A model generated the notes under the pieces. The model saw only the letters and a list, made by a program, of their open reading frames with translations, had not been told where the DNA came from and ran no database searches. This document shows, one piece after another, positions 16,414 through 30,762 of a stretch of 64,000 bases of DNA. Every line of letters starts with the position of its first letter. Within the stretch, counting starts at the first letter, position 1. Source of the DNA: Ketogulonicigenium vulgare WSH-001 (GTDB lineage Bacteria > Pseudomonadota > Alphaproteobacteria > Rhodobacterales > Rhodobacteraceae); contig NC_017384.1 in NCBI RefSeq assembly GCF_000223375.1, positions 1,058,097 to 1,122,096 on the forward strand, read 5' to 3'. The translations under genes were made by a program, and so were the position numbers.

Positions 16414-17211
16414 ATGATCAAAATTCTGACTTACGCGGCCGCCGCCACATCTGCTGTCGCGCTTCTCACCGGTGGCGCTTTCGCGCAACAACCCGCCCAG
16501 TCACCAGAAGCCTCTGCCGAGGCGCTCAGTGAGGTGCCATCGCGCGTGCAGGCACATGTGAGTGAAATCTGGGAACCTGTGCCGCGAACGGTTGCGACAC
16601 CCGAGGATGCTCCGCCCTCTGATGCAATCGTTCTGTTCGACGGCACCTCGATGGATAGCTGGATTATGGCGGCTGAAGACGGTGGGCCAGCGAACTGGCC
16701 GGTCAGCGACGGCATTGTCTCCGTTGGATCAGGAGACATCGTGACTGCCGATAGTTTTTGCGATGTTCAGCTTCACATCGAATGGCGGACCCCTGCAGAG
16801 ATCGAAGGCTTTGATGGCCAGGACCGCGGCAACAGCGGCATCATGTTCCACCGACAATATGAAGTGCAAGTGCTCGATAGCGTCGACAACTTGACCTACG
16901 TTAATGGCCAAGCAGCGTCGATCTACAAGCAGCACCCGCCCCTTGTGAACGCCTCGCGCGGGCCGGGTGAATGGCAGACCTATGATATCGTATTCGAATC
17001 CCCGATCTTTGCCGAGGACGGCCGCCTGCGAAAGCCTGCCTATATGACTGTGTTCCATAACGGCGTTCTGGTGCAAAACCATGCCGAACTGGCTGGCGTC
17101 ACCGAATACATTGGTTATCCGACCTATTCGCCGCATGACTGCGGCCCGATCCTGCTGCAGGACCACAATGCGGACGTATCATACCGCAACATCTGGCTAC
17201 GACCGCTCTAG
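16414..17211 (+). CDS. Secreted DUF1080 (3-keto-disaccharide hydrolase-type) protein
   Basis: A 265-residue exported protein with a Sec signal (cleavage after AFA near residue 24) and a concanavalin-like DUF1080 domain. Diagnostic blocks are IVLFDGTSMDSW, DVQLHIEWRTP, NSGIMFHRQYEVQVLDS and the C-terminal ILLQDHNADVSYRNIWLRPL. The family includes periplasmic glycoside-cleaving enzymes acting on 3-keto sugars. GGAGG at 16399-16403 fits either TTG 16411 or ATG 16414; ATG is preferred. It ends at a good terminator and lies between phage-like debris and a broken integrase. Confidence 0.85.
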   Translation: MIKILTYAAAATSAVALLTGGAFAQQPAQSPEASAEALSEVPSRVQAHVSEIWEPVPRTVATPEDAPPSDAIVLFDGTSMDSWIMAAEDGGPANWPVSDGIVSVGSGDIVTADSFCDVQLHIEWRTPAEIEGFDGQDRGNSGIMFHRQYEVQVLDSVDNLTYVNGQAASIYKQHPPLVNASRGPGEWQTYDIVFESPIFAEDGRLRKPAYMTVFHNGVLVQNHAELAGVTEYIGYPTYSPHDCGPILLQDHNADVSYRNIWLRPL

Positions 17212-17241
17212 CAGAATGTATTTACCGCGTTTTACCTAAGG

Positions 17242-17262
17242 GACCGGCATCCGATGCCGGTC
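17242..17262 (+). terminator. Rho-independent terminator of the DUF1080 gene
   Basis: GACCGGCAT and ATGCCGGTC form a perfect 9-bp stem over a CCG loop, followed by TTTATTTG. Confidence 0.85.
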
Positions 17263-17267
17263 TTTAT

Positions 17268-17758
17268 TTGTCTATCGGCGGAGGCCGAGCCACATGTGAA
17301 GCGGGTGTAACCACCGCAACGCGCGTCGGGGCTATTACCTGGGATCGCGTGGACCTCGCTCGCGCTCAGATCGACCTGCGCATTGATGCCAAAGGGTCAC
17401 GAAAGGGTCGCGCAGTGACTTCCATCAACGGCTTGTCGTGCGCGGCCCTGGTTTCCACGAAAAGGCAGCGCTTTCGGCCTTTGTCATCGCATGATCTCGC
17501 GGCGGTGTGAATTCGATCAATAAGGGATTTTCAGTGATGGTCGGCTGCGCCGGTCTTACCGATGTATCGCCCCATGTCCTGCGACATACAGCGGCCGTGC
17601 ACATGGTTGCCGGAGGCATTCCCATGAGCAAGGTGAGCCAATATTTCGGCCACTCGAACACGATCATCACCAAGCGCGTGTATGGCAGATTTGCGCCAGA
17701 TCACCTGCGTGTTGCAGCGGGTATTCTGAACTTTGGTGGAGTACATAAGGTTCAATGA
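17268..17758 (+). pseudogene. Broken tyrosine recombinase (phage integrase), C-terminal half
   Basis: Only the catalytic half remains, in two frames. The first (to about 17460) holds the catalytic-Arg region RVGAITWDRVDLARAQIDLR. The second (to 17758) carries VSPHVLRHTAAVHMVAGG with the HxxR box, then YFGHSNTIITKRVYGRFAP with the GHS and catalytic Tyr. Between them the bridging sense (HEKAALSAFVIA) is out of frame and interrupted by a TGA. No N-terminal arm- or core-binding domain is present. It ends 42 bp from tRNA-Val, the usual address of an integrase next to its attachment site. Confidence 0.85.
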
Positions 17759-17799
17759 ACTGTCGATATCTTCGCAAATATCACGCAAGTCATTGAAAA

Positions 17800-17875
<76 letters not shown>

Positions 17876-17916
17876 GCCGAGGGCCGATCTAGCGGATAGA
17901 TCGGCCGCTCGCAAGG

Positions 17917-18750
17917 CTAGTTTGCAAAAGTATTACAGCTTTCTAGCGTCCCGGCCTCATAACCTGTGGTAAACCACTGCTGGCGGGCGGCGGCGCTGCC
18001 GTGGGTAAAGCTGTCGGGGCGCACGGCCTGCCCTGCGGCGCCTTGCAGCACGTCATCGCCAATGCGCGCGGCGGCATTCATCGCCTCGGCCACATCGCCC
18101 ACTTCGATGGTGCCAAGACTGGTTTCAGCATGGGCGGCCCAGATACCGGCAAAGCAGTCGGCCTGCAGCTCGACCATCACCGAAACTGCATTCGCATCCG
18201 CCTGCCCCATTTGCGCGCGGGCGGCATTGGTCTGGTCCAGCACGCCCAGCAGGTCCTGCACATGGTGGCCGACCTCATGCGCGATGACATAGGCCGCCGC
18301 GAAATCGCCCGTCGCCCCCAACTGCTGCGCCAGCACGTTGAAGAAATCGGTATCAAGGTAAATGCTCTGGTCGGTCGGGCAATAGAACGGGCCAGTCGCG
18401 GCACTGGCACCGCCGCAGGCGCTTTGGCTTGCGCGCGAAAACAGCACCATCGTCGCGGGCTGATAGGCGGTGCCAAGCTGGTCTTGGAAAATCTGCGCCC
18501 AGACCTCCTCGGTATCGGCGAGGGTCACGGCGGCGAAATCGCCTGCCGCCTCCTCTTGCGCGGAGAGATCGCGCGGCTGGCTGCTGGTGCCGCCCTGATC
18601 TTGCAACAGCGGGGTCAGATCGATCCCCAGAAAATAGCCGACCACCACAATGGCCAACACACCAATACTGCCACCGCCGATGACAGCGCCGCCACCGCTG
18701 CGGCGGCGGTCTTGCACATTACGGCTTTGACGACGACCCTGCCATTTCAT
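17917..18750 (-). CDS. YpfJ-type neutral zinc metallopeptidase family protein
   Basis: A 277-residue inner-membrane-anchored protein: basic N-terminus (MKWQGRRQSRNVQDRR), one glycine-rich membrane segment (residues about 20-42), then a periplasmic zincin domain. The zinc site is HEVGHH, with the downstream ELQADCFAG block supplying the third ligand and the conserved Cys. CGGASAATGPFYCP is a family block. Start 18750 is chosen for GGAGGG seven bases upstream. The biological role of the family is not established. Confidence 0.9.
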   Translation of the reverse strand: MKWQGRRQSRNVQDRRRSGGGAVIGGGSIGVLAIVVVGYFLGIDLTPLLQDQGGTSSQPRDLSAQEEAAGDFAAVTLADTEEVWAQIFQDQLGTAYQPATMVLFSRASQSACGGASAATGPFYCPTDQSIYLDTDFFNVLAQQLGATGDFAAAYVIAHEVGHHVQDLLGVLDQTNAARAQMGQADANAVSVMVELQADCFAGIWAAHAETSLGTIEVGDVAEAMNAAARIGDDVLQGAAGQAVRPDSFTHGSAAARQQWFTTGYEAGTLESCNTFAN

Positions 18751-18888
18751 GGCTTTGCCCTCCAGATTCCCTAACCCCATCATAACCACGCCTGCGTGAT
18801 AATACACATAGAGCTATTGCCATTTGATTTTATGCGTTGTTCGTGGCGACATAGCGCGCATCTTGCGGCACATCATCCCGAGGCTCTC

Positions 18889-19356
18889 ATGACCCTTAAC
18901 CGCCTTATCCTGATCGCGACGACCGGTTCGGTCGCGCTGATTGCAGGCGCTTTGTTCTTCCAATCGATCGGTTACGCACCCTGTGCGATGTGCCACTGGC
19001 AACGTTGGCCGCATTATACCGCGATCGTCATCGGCATCATCGCCCTGCTGTTGCCGCAGACAACCGCAAAGCGGGTTTTCGCTGGCCTTGGGGCGCTGGC
19101 GGCGCTGACCACCTCGGGCATCGGCTTTTTCCACGCCGGGGTCGAGCTGAAATGGTGGCCGGGCCCCCAAAGCTGCACCGGCTCGGGTCTGGGCGGCCTC
19201 AGCGGCGGCGACCTTTTGTCGATGGACGGGCCACGCATTATTATGTGCGACCAAGTCTCTTGGGCGTTCATGGGGATCTCGATGGCGGGCTGGAACGCGA
19301 TTATTTCGCTGTTCATCGCAATGATCTGGCTGCGCGCTGCAATCAAAGGCCGCTAA
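18889..19356 (+). CDS. DsbB-family disulfide bond formation protein
   Basis: A 155-residue, four-span membrane protein. The first periplasmic loop has the redox pair CAMC (Cys32/Cys35); the second has the partner cysteines in PQSCTG and IIMCDQ, as in DsbB, which oxidises DsbA and passes electrons to quinone. Length is slightly below E. coli DsbB (176). It stands alone upstream of gyrA and divergent from the YpfJ-like gene. Confidence 0.85.
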   Translation: MTLNRLILIATTGSVALIAGALFFQSIGYAPCAMCHWQRWPHYTAIVIGIIALLLPQTTAKRVFAGLGALAALTTSGIGFFHAGVELKWWPGPQSCTGSGLGGLSGGDLLSMDGPRIIMCDQVSWAFMGISMAGWNAIISLFIAMIWLRAAIKGR

Positions 19357-19433
19357 GGGGCTTCCTTCATTGCGAAACCACACGCCAAGGTGCTATAGCT
19401 GTCAGACGATAATAACGGCAGCAGGCACCCGAC

Positions 19434-22169
19434 GTGAGCGATACCCCCGACCTTCCCGAGACCGACGCGGAAAAGACGCCCGAGCGCCCGATCCACGCCG
19501 GTCCGACCATCTCGATCGCCCAAGAAATGCGCACCGCCTATCTCGATTATGCCATGAGCGTGATCGTCTCGCGTGCCATTCCTGATCTGCGTGACGGGCT
19601 GAAACCGGTGCACCGGCGGATCCTGTTTGCAATGAACGAGTCGGGGAATACCCACGACAAAGCCTTCCGCAAATCGGCCCGTGCGGTCGGTGACACGATG
19701 GGTAAATACCACCCGCATGGCGATAGCTCGATCTACGATGCTTTGGCCCGGATGGCGCAAGATTTCTCGATGTCGCTGCAACTGATCGAGGGTCAGGGCA
19801 ACTTCGGCTCGATGGATGGCGATAGCCCTGCCGCGATGCGCTATACCGAGGCGCGCCTTGCGAAGGTCGCGTCCTTTATGCTGGCCGATATCGACAAAGA
19901 CACCGTCGATTTCCAAGACAACTATGACGGCAAGGACAAAGAGCCGACCGTCCTGCCCGCGCGCTTCCCCAATATGCTGGTGAACGGCGCAGGCGGTATC
20001 GCGGTGGGTATGGCGACGAATATTCCGCCGCATAACCTTGGCGAAGTGATTGATGCGACGATTGCGCTGATCAAGAACCCCGACCTGACATCCGAAGATC
20101 TGATGCAATACGTGCCTGCCCCGGATTTTCCGACGGGTGGCATGATCCTGGGCCGTTCGGGCGCGCGCAAAGCCTATCTTGAGGGTCGCGGCTCGATCCT
20201 GATGCGCGCGCGCAGCCATGTCGAGGAAATCCGCAAAGACCGTTACGCGATCATCGTCGATGACGTGCCCTATCAGGTGAACAAGTCGAATATGATCGAC
20301 AAGATCGCCGAAGCGGTGCGCGACAAACGGATCGAGGGGATCGCCCATATTCAGGACGAATCCGACCGCAATGGCGTGCGCGTCGTGATCGAGCTGAAGC
20401 GCGATGCGACCGCAGATGTCGTGTTGAACCAGCTCTATCGCTTTAGCCCGATGCAGATCTCGTTCGGGGCGAATATGCTGGCGCTAAACGGCGGACGCCC
20501 CGAGACGCTGACGCTTTATCGCTTTTTGCAATGTTTCATCGACTTCCGCGAAGAAGTCGTCGCCCGCCGCACCGCGTTCGAGCTGCGCAAAGCACGCGAG
20601 CGCAGCCATATCCTGTGCGGTCTGGCGGTTGCTGTCTCGAACGTGGATGAGGTTGTGGCAACGATCCGCGCCTCTGCCGATGCCGCCGAGGCGCGCGAAA
20701 AGCTGATGACGCGCCGCTGGCCCGCGATGGATATCGCGGAATATATCAAGCTGATCGACGATCCGTCGCATACGATGAACGACGACGGCACATACAACCT
20801 GTCGGATCTGCAAGCCCGCGCCATTTTGGAGCTGCGCCTGCAACGCCTGACCCAGATCGGCGTCAAGGAAGTCACCGACGAGCTGCAGGAACTGGCCGCG
20901 AAAATCCGCGACTATCTGGACATCCTGTCCTCGCGCGAGCGCATCCTTGCGATTATCGAGGGTGAGCTGACCGAAGTGCGCGACCAATTCGCCGTGCCGC
21001 GCCGCACCGAGATTGCGGATTGGGCCGGTGATCTGGACGACGAAGACCTGATCGAGCGCGAAGACATGGTCGTGACCGTGACCTCGGGCGGCTATATCAA
21101 GCGCACCGCTTTGGCCGAATTCCGGTCGCAAAAACGCGGTGGCAAGGGCCTGTCGTCCATGCAGACCAAGGACGAGGATGTGGTTACGGCGCTGTTCGTC
21201 GCCAATACCCACACTCAACTGCTGTTCTTCACGACCGACGGCATGGTCTATAAGCTGAAATGCTGGCGCCTGCCGCTGGCAGCACGCACCGCGCGCGGCA
21301 AGGCGATTGTGAACATTCTGCCGATCCCGCAGGGCGTCACCATCGCCGCCATCATGCCCGTCGACCGCCCCGATAGCGAATGGGACGAGCTGCAAGCCGT
21401 CTTTGCGACCTCGGACGGTGATGTGCGCCGTAACGCGCTGTCGGACTTCACCAATGTGATGCGCAACGGCAAGATCGCGATGAAACTGCCCGAGGGTGTC
21501 AGCCTGGTCGATGTGAAAATCGCGTCCGAGGATGACGACGTGCTGCTGGTCACCAATTCTGGCCGCGCGATCCGCTTCCAGACGACCGATGTGCGCGTGT
21601 TCAAGGGCCGCGATTCAACCGGCGTGCGCGGCATCCGCCTGCAAGGCGACGATCGCGTGGTGTCGATGGACATCATCAAGCATTTCGAGGCCGATCCGGC
21701 CGAGCGTGCCGCCTATCTGAAAATGCGCCGTGCGATCGAGGGCGTGCTAGAGGAGGCCGAGACCGACGAGGACGAGGTCGAAGCCGGGGCGATCACCCAA
21801 GAGCGCTATGCCGAAATGTCCGCCTTCGAGAACCTGATCCTGACCATCACGCGTTCGGGTGCGGGCAAGCTGTCCTCGAGCCACGATTACCCGGTGCGCG
21901 GACGCGGCGGCATGGGCGTACGCGCCATGGATGCTGCGATGCGCGGCGGCGATCTGGTCGCGGCCTTCCCGGTCGAGATGGACGATCAGGTCATGCTGGT
22001 GACCTCGACCGGACAGTCGATCCGTGTGCCGGTCAAAGGTATCTCGTTCCGCTCGCGCGGCGCGGGCGGTGTGCGGGTGTTCAACACCGGCACGGATGAG
22101 CATGTCGTCTCGGTCGCCCGCATTGCCGAGGCTGGCGGCGATGAAGACGATGCGATCACCGAAGAGTGA
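19434..22169 (+). CDS. gyrA: DNA gyrase subunit A
   Basis: A 911-residue type IIA topoisomerase subunit that cuts and rejoins DNA during negative supercoiling. The N-terminal breakage-reunion domain shows [39 protein letters not shown] and catalytic Tyr in AMRYTEARL near residue 137. The quinolone-determining positions equivalent to E. coli Ser83 and Asp87 are Ser and Asp, the unmutated state. The C-terminal beta-pinwheel contains the GyrA-box-like QKRGGKG. The start is GTG 19434. An Asp/Glu-rich insert around residues 770-785 is unremarkable for the group. Confidence 0.97.
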   Translation: MSDTPDLPETDAEKTPERPIHAGPTISIAQEMRTAYLDYAMSVIVSRAIPDLRDGLKPVHRRILFAMNESGNTHDKAFRKSARAVGDTMGKYHPHGDSSIYDALARMAQDFSMSLQLIEGQGNFGSMDGDSPAAMRYTEARLAKVASFMLADIDKDTVDFQDNYDGKDKEPTVLPARFPNMLVNGAGGIAVGMATNIPPHNLGEVIDATIALIKNPDLTSEDLMQYVPAPDFPTGGMILGRSGARKAYLEGRGSILMRARSHVEEIRKDRYAIIVDDVPYQVNKSNMIDKIAEAVRDKRIEGIAHIQDESDRNGVRVVIELKRDATADVVLNQLYRFSPMQISFGANMLALNGGRPETLTLYRFLQCFIDFREEVVARRTAFELRKARERSHILCGLAVAVSNVDEVVATIRASADAAEAREKLMTRRWPAMDIAEYIKLIDDPSHTMNDDGTYNLSDLQARAILELRLQRLTQIGVKEVTDELQELAAKIRDYLDILSSRERILAIIEGELTEVRDQFAVPRRTEIADWAGDLDDEDLIEREDMVVTVTSGGYIKRTALAEFRSQKRGGKGLSSMQTKDEDVVTALFVANTHTQLLFFTTDGMVYKLKCWRLPLAARTARGKAIVNILPIPQGVTIAAIMPVDRPDSEWDELQAVFATSDGDVRRNALSDFTNVMRNGKIAMKLPEGVSLVDVKIASEDDDVLLVTNSGRAIRFQTTDVRVFKGRDSTGVRGIRLQGDDRVVSMDIIKHFEADPAERAAYLKMRRAIEGVLEEAETDEDEVEAGAITQERYAEMSAFENLILTITRSGAGKLSSSHDYPVRGRGGMGVRAMDAAMRGGDLVAAFPVEMDDQVMLVTSTGQSIRVPVKGISFRSRGAGGVRVFNTGTDEHVVSVARIAEAGGDEDDAITEE

Positions 22170-22191
22170 TCGCACCAGTTCAGCCAAATAT

Positions 22192-22221
22192 GCAAGGGGC
22201 CGCCAATGCGCGGCCCCTTGC
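22192..22221. terminator. Hairpin after gyrA
   Basis: GCAAGGGGCCGC (22192-22203) pairs perfectly with GCGGCCCCTTGC (22210-22221). A T-poor tail makes the efficiency uncertain. Confidence 0.65.
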
Positions 22222-22312
22222 CATATCTGCACCCCGCGCAATCAAGGCTTGCATGCCTGTGCCCCGTTCCGCATTGTAGCGGCAAAATAAAAACCACAAT
22301 CGGGCAGTCATC

Positions 22313-22996
22313 ATGAAAAAGATCGCACTCGCGCTGGCTCTGGCCGCGCCCCTTCCCGCATTCGCACAACAATTTACCGGCGCCGAGCTGTCTGCTGAAC
22401 TCAGCTACACCACCGGCAGCGACGTTTTTGGCGCGACCTCTTATACCGGCGCGATGGAATTCCAGGTCGCTGGGCCCTTTAGCGTGGCGGGTGATTTCTC
22501 GTTCAACGGCTATCGCGCGATTGATTCCAATGCGCGCAACTTTACCGTCCACGGCATCTATGACACGGGCTATGACATAATGGGCGGCGTTTTCGTCGGC
22601 TTTGACAGCTTTGATTCCAGCGACAGCACCGTTTACGGCGTTGAGGGCAAGTTCAACATGGCCGGTGCCTCGCTGCAGGGCTTTCTGGGCTATGCCGAGG
22701 GTGACCGCGACATCAAAATGTTCGGATTTGACGGTGATTTCAGCATCAGCCCAGAGATCGCTGTGACCGGTATCGCGGCCTATGGCACGCGTGACGACGA
22801 TGATCTGGCCCGCGTCGGCTTTGGCGGTAAATATCGCTTTGCCCAAGGGCCCGTCGCCTATGGCGAAATCGGCCGTATTTCCAACGATGACGGCAGCGAA
22901 AACTATCTGACCGTCGGTGCGCGCGTGGCCCTTGGCTATACGCCCGGCACCAGCTTTAGCCGTCGCGGCATCGCCGACATTTTCCGCGGCTATTGA
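22313..22996 (+). CDS. Outer-membrane beta-barrel (porin-like) protein
   Basis: A 227-residue exported protein. The signal peptide [18 protein letters not shown] is followed by alternating hydrophobic/hydrophilic, Gly- and aromatic-rich strands ([32 protein letters not shown]) typical of small outer-membrane barrels. It ends RGY with a C-terminal aromatic residue. No specific family was recognised. Codon use matches the core genome. Likely a small porin or barrel adhesin of unknown role. Confidence 0.7.
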   Translation: MKKIALALALAAPLPAFAQQFTGAELSAELSYTTGSDVFGATSYTGAMEFQVAGPFSVAGDFSFNGYRAIDSNARNFTVHGIYDTGYDIMGGVFVGFDSFDSSDSTVYGVEGKFNMAGASLQGFLGYAEGDRDIKMFGFDGDFSISPEIAVTGIAAYGTRDDDDLARVGFGGKYRFAQGPVAYGEIGRISNDDGSENYLTVGARVALGYTPGTSFSRRGIADIFRGY

Positions 22997-23028
22997 CGAT
23001 TGCCCATGGCCCTGCGATCAGCAGGGCC

Positions 23029-24366
23029 ATGGATAAGATTCTTCATATCGTCGGCGGCGGAATGGCCGGATCAGAGGCAGCCTGGCAGGCGGCCAATGCA
23101 GGCATTCGCGTCGTTATTCACGAAATGCGCCCCAGCGTGGGTACATTCGCCCACCGCACCGGCAATCTGGCCGAGATGGTCTGCTCGAACTCGTTCCGCT
23201 CGGACGATGACGAACAAAACGCCGTCGGATTGCTGCATTGGGAAATGCGTCGGGCCAATGGCCTGATCATGGAAACCGCCGGTCGCCACCGCCTGCCCGC
23301 AGGCGGCGCATTGGCCGTTGACCGCGATCCCTTTTCGCAAGACATCACCGACCGCCTGCGCGCGCATCCCTTGATCGAGGTCAGCGGCGAGGAAGTGACC
23401 GAGCTGCCCGATCAGGGCCAGTGGATCATCGCGACCGGCCCGCTGACCTCTGGCAAGCTGGCCGAGGCGATCCGCGCTGAAACCGGTGCCGACAGCCTTG
23501 CCTTTTTCGACGCCATCGCGCCCATCGTCTATGCCGAAAGCATCGACATGTCGGTCGCGTGGAAGCAGTCGCGCTATGACAAGGGCGAGACCGAGGCCGA
23601 GCGCACCGCCTATATCAACTGCCCGATGACGCGCGAGCAGTATGAAGCCTTTATCGACGCGCTGCTCGAAGCCGACAAAACCATCTTCCACGAGGGCGAA
23701 ACCGCCGGCTATTTCGACGGCTGCCTGCCGATCGAGGTAATGGCCGAACGCGGGCGCGAGACGCTGCGCCACGGGCCGATGAAGCCCGTCGGGCTGACCA
23801 ATGCGCATAACCCGACCGAGAAAGCCTATGCGGTGGTGCAACTGCGTCAGGATAATGCGCTGGGGACGCTGTATAATATCGTAGGTTTCCAGACCAAGAT
23901 GAAATACGGCGCGCAAACCAATGTTTTCAAAATGATCCCCGGTTTGCACGATGCCAGCTTTGCCCGACTGGGCGGCATTCACCGCAATACGTTTATCAAT
24001 TCGCCGACGCTGCTGGACGGGCAAATGCGCCTGAAATCGCGTCCGAATATCCGCTTTGCAGGTCAAATTACGGGTGTCGAGGGCTATGTTGAATCCTCGG
24101 CCATGGGCCTTTTGGCCGCGCGTCTGGCGGTGGCCGAGATGCAGGGGCGCGAGCTGGCACCGGTGCCGCAAACCACCGCCATGGGCGCGCTGGTCACCCA
24201 TATTACTGGCGGCGCGGATGCCAAAAGCTTCCAGCCGATGAATGTGAACTTTGGCCTGTTCCCCCCGATTGACGCCAAAGGCGGCCGTCGCGGTCGCGCG
24301 ACGCGGTACAAGGCCTATACCGACCGCGCAAAGGCCGATTGGCTGGCATGGCTGGAACAGGCATAA
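23029..24366 (+). CDS. trmFO: Methylenetetrahydrofolate-tRNA-(uracil-54-C5)-methyltransferase TrmFO
   Basis: A 445-residue flavoprotein that makes ribothymidine at tRNA position 54 using methylenetetrahydrofolate and FADH2. The FAD motif [13 protein letters not shown] is at the N-terminus. [15 protein letters not shown] and [14 protein letters not shown] contain the conserved cysteines, and [15 protein letters not shown] is the GidA-like C-terminal block. Start ATG 23029 (MDKILHIV) is preferred over upstream 22993 by family length. It overlaps gluQ at its 3' end, giving a small tRNA-modification operon. Confidence 0.95.
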   Translation: MDKILHIVGGGMAGSEAAWQAANAGIRVVIHEMRPSVGTFAHRTGNLAEMVCSNSFRSDDDEQNAVGLLHWEMRRANGLIMETAGRHRLPAGGALAVDRDPFSQDITDRLRAHPLIEVSGEEVTELPDQGQWIIATGPLTSGKLAEAIRAETGADSLAFFDAIAPIVYAESIDMSVAWKQSRYDKGETEAERTAYINCPMTREQYEAFIDALLEADKTIFHEGETAGYFDGCLPIEVMAERGRETLRHGPMKPVGLTNAHNPTEKAYAVVQLRQDNALGTLYNIVGFQTKMKYGAQTNVFKMIPGLHDASFARLGGIHRNTFINSPTLLDGQMRLKSRPNIRFAGQITGVEGYVESSAMGLLAARLAVAEMQGRELAPVPQTTAMGALVTHITGGADAKSFQPMNVNFGLFPPIDAKGGRRGRATRYKAYTDRAKADWLAWLEQA

Positions 24367-25199
24367 GAACCCGCTTCGCGCCATCGCCCACGGGGCCGTT
24401 GCATCTGGGCCATGCCTATGCAGCGGCCGTCGCGCATCACTTGGCGCGGGCGGCGGGCGGGGAATTCCTGCTGCGGATCGAGGATATCGACCACAGCCGC
24501 GCCCGCCGGGCATGGGAAGACGCGATCTACGATGATCTGAACTGGCTGGGTCTGCACTGGGACGGCGCGGTGATGCGTCAATCGGATCGCGCCCCTGCTT
24601 ATCGTGCCGCGCTGCAGCAGCTTTGGGATAACGGCCTGCTTTATCCCTGCACCTGCAATCGCCGCGATATCGAGGCGGCGGCCAGCGCTCCGCAAGAAGG
24701 CGTGCCGCATTTTGGCCCCGACGGGCTGATCTATCCCGGCACCTGTCGCCACAAGCCGCGCCCCGCTGCAATGCCCATGGACCTGCCGTTGCGGCTGGAT
24801 ATGGAACGCGCGGCCATCGCGACCTGTTTCGTCGAACAAGATCGCCATGTGTATACATCGGTGCAGGATTACATCACAGGTGTCGGCGATATCATCCTGT
24901 CGCGGCGCGGCATGGGCACCAGCTATCATCTGTCGGTGGTGGTGGATGACGCGGAGCAGGAGATCACGCTGGTGACGCGCGGCGCCGATCTGTTCGATGC
25001 GACGGCGATCCATGTGCTGCTGCAGCACCTACTGGATCTGCCGACGCCCGCCTATCACCATCACGACCTGATCCGCGACGAAAGCGGCAAACGCCTTGCG
25101 AAACGCGACGATGCCCGCGCGATTGCGGCCTATCGCGCCGAGGGCGCAACCCCGGCGCAGGTTTTTGCCATGATCGGCATTACGCCATCGGCTGCATAA
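24348..25199 (+). CDS. gluQ: Glutamyl-Q tRNA(Asp) synthetase
   Basis: A 283-residue truncated glutamyl-tRNA synthetase homologue that attaches Glu to queuosine of tRNA(Asp). It retains the catalytic core only: [14 protein letters not shown] (HIGH equivalent at 19-22), zinc-binding YPCTC plus the later Tyr and Cys of YPGTC, and KRLAKR as the KMSKS equivalent. There is no anticodon-binding domain. Start ATG 24348 lies inside the end of trmFO, so translation is coupled. Confidence 0.92.
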   Translation: MAGTGIRTRFAPSPTGPLHLGHAYAAAVAHHLARAAGGEFLLRIEDIDHSRARRAWEDAIYDDLNWLGLHWDGAVMRQSDRAPAYRAALQQLWDNGLLYPCTCNRRDIEAAASAPQEGVPHFGPDGLIYPGTCRHKPRPAAMPMDLPLRLDMERAAIATCFVEQDRHVYTSVQDYITGVGDIILSRRGMGTSYHLSVVVDDAEQEITLVTRGADLFDATAIHVLLQHLLDLPTPAYHHHDLIRDESGKRLAKRDDARAIAAYRAEGATPAQVFAMIGITPSAA

Positions 25200-25539
25200 T
25201 CTCGACCAGGTCATCACCGCGAATGGCGGTGTAAAAACAGCTACGGCGGTTGGTATGACAGGCGGGCCCATGCTGATGCACCACCGCCAGCAGCGCATCA
25301 CTGTCGCAATCATAGCGCAGCTCAATCAATTGCTGCGTATGGCCCGAGGTCTCGCCCTTGATCCAGAAATCCTGACGCGAGCGCGACCAATAGGTCACCT
25401 TCCCGGTCTCGAGCGTGCGTGTGACAGCGGCGGCATTCATCCAGGCCAGCATCAAAACCTCGCCCGTCGCCTGTTCCTGCGCGATGACGGGGATCAGGCC
25501 GTCGGCGTTGTAATTCAATTGTGATGGATCAAAGGGCAT
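25180..25539 (-). CDS. hisI: Phosphoribosyl-AMP cyclohydrolase
   Basis: A 119-residue HisI enzyme catalysing the third step of histidine synthesis. Blocks VTYWSRSRQDFWIKGETSGH, the Asp/Cys metal site DCDSDALL and CHTNRRSCFY with the zinc cysteines are all present. It is the stand-alone cyclohydrolase without the HisE domain. It is convergent with gluQ and overlaps its end by 20 bases. Confidence 0.95.
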   Translation of the reverse strand: MPFDPSQLNYNADGLIPVIAQEQATGEVLMLAWMNAAAVTRTLETGKVTYWSRSRQDFWIKGETSGHTQQLIELRYDCDSDALLAVVHQHGPACHTNRRSCFYTAIRGDDLVEIMQPMA

Positions 25540-25588
25540 ATCCGTTCCTTGGCTTTGTCCAGCGCGTCAGCTAGCAAGGACCTATCGC

Positions 25589-26026
25589 ATGAAAGCCGGT
25601 AAAGCGCAAAGCATGTCCGAAATCTCGCTCGCTCAGATCTATTCAACCGCAGTGCTGACCGCTGCGGCGGATATTCCGCGCCTTGGGCAATTGCCCGCTG
25701 CGATGGCCAGCGCCAGCGCGCGCGCGCCGATCTGCGGATCGCGGATCTTTGTGACGATGAATCTTGCGGACGGACGTATCACAGATTTCGCCCAGCACGT
25801 GCAGGCCTGCGCCCTGGGACAAGCCAGTGCCAGCCTGTTCGCCGATCGGGTGATCGGCCTTTCGCGCATAGATGTGGCCGCCATGCGCGCACATATGCAG
25901 GCGATGCTGACGCAAGGCGCGCCCTATCCCGCGTTTGATATCCTGCGCCCCGCCGCCAGTTTGCGCGAACGCCACGGTGCGATGCTGCTGGTCTTTGATG
26001 CGACACTTGCGGCGTTTGACGCCTAA
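25589..26026 (+). CDS. Iron-sulfur cluster assembly scaffold-like protein (NifU/IscU N-terminal type)
   Basis: A 145-residue protein resembling the IscU/NifU-N fold: APICGSRIFVTMNLADGRIT matches the CGD-type first cysteine region (Gly-Ser in place of Gly-Asp) and ACALGQASASLFA matches the second-cysteine region. The third canonical Cys is not apparent, so cluster scaffolding is uncertain. A ribosome-binding site (CAAGGA) supports ATG 25589; the internal Met at 25613 is the alternative. It is divergent from hisI. Confidence 0.65.
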   Translation: MKAGKAQSMSEISLAQIYSTAVLTAAADIPRLGQLPAAMASASARAPICGSRIFVTMNLADGRITDFAQHVQACALGQASASLFADRVIGLSRIDVAAMRAHMQAMLTQGAPYPAFDILRPAASLRERHGAMLLVFDATLAAFDA

Positions 26027-26128
26027 AAATGCCGCCACGCGTGCCGCGCGGCGGCAGTTGATCCGGCCTGGGACGGGAGACTTTGTTTCAGCGGCAATCT
26101 GAAACCGAGCCGGATAGCGGAAACAAAA

Positions 26129-26251
26129 CTAGAACATCGCGGGCAAAAAAAGCGCGCCGACAAAGATGATCCCGATGCAGATCACGCCCAGCGTGTCTGC
26201 AATCAGGGCGCGCGGCGAGTATAGGATAACGGATTTGACATATGCGGCCAT
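26129..26251 (-). CDS. 40-residue single-span membrane protein
   Basis: A short minus-strand frame, easily missed, encodes a peptide starting MAAYVKSVILYSPRALIADT followed by one hydrophobic helix of about 17 residues and ending LPAMF. GGGGG lies six bases before ATG 26251. The basic-then-hydrophobic layout and in-frame stop look genuine. Function unknown; possibly a small membrane-complex subunit or regulator. It lies downstream of the Fe-S scaffold-like gene on the opposite strand. Confidence 0.6.
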   Translation of the reverse strand: MAAYVKSVILYSPRALIADTLGVICIGIIFVGALFLPAMF

Positions 26252-26354
26252 TGGAACCCCCAAGTTCTGCAAAAATCGTTTCCTATTTGTTCCAAATTTC
26301 ACCCCTCAAGTAAAGAACATATTAAGAACGAAAAGAACAAAATGAGATTCACGC

Positions 26355-30681
<4,327 letters not shown>

Positions 30682-30762
30682 CTATTCCCTTGGCTTAGCA
30701 GCGGTTTGCCAACAAATAATCTGGCAAAGCCGCTGCGTCCAGTGGAACAGCCGGAGGTGACG

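Noticed and set aside
19680..19760. Quinolone-resistance mutation in gyrA
   Set aside because: Positions equivalent to Ser83 and Asp87 are unmutated.
23071..24858. 595-codon minus-strand frame opposite trmFO and gluQ
   Set aside because: Antisense shadow of two well-identified genes; no start signal and no recognisable domain.
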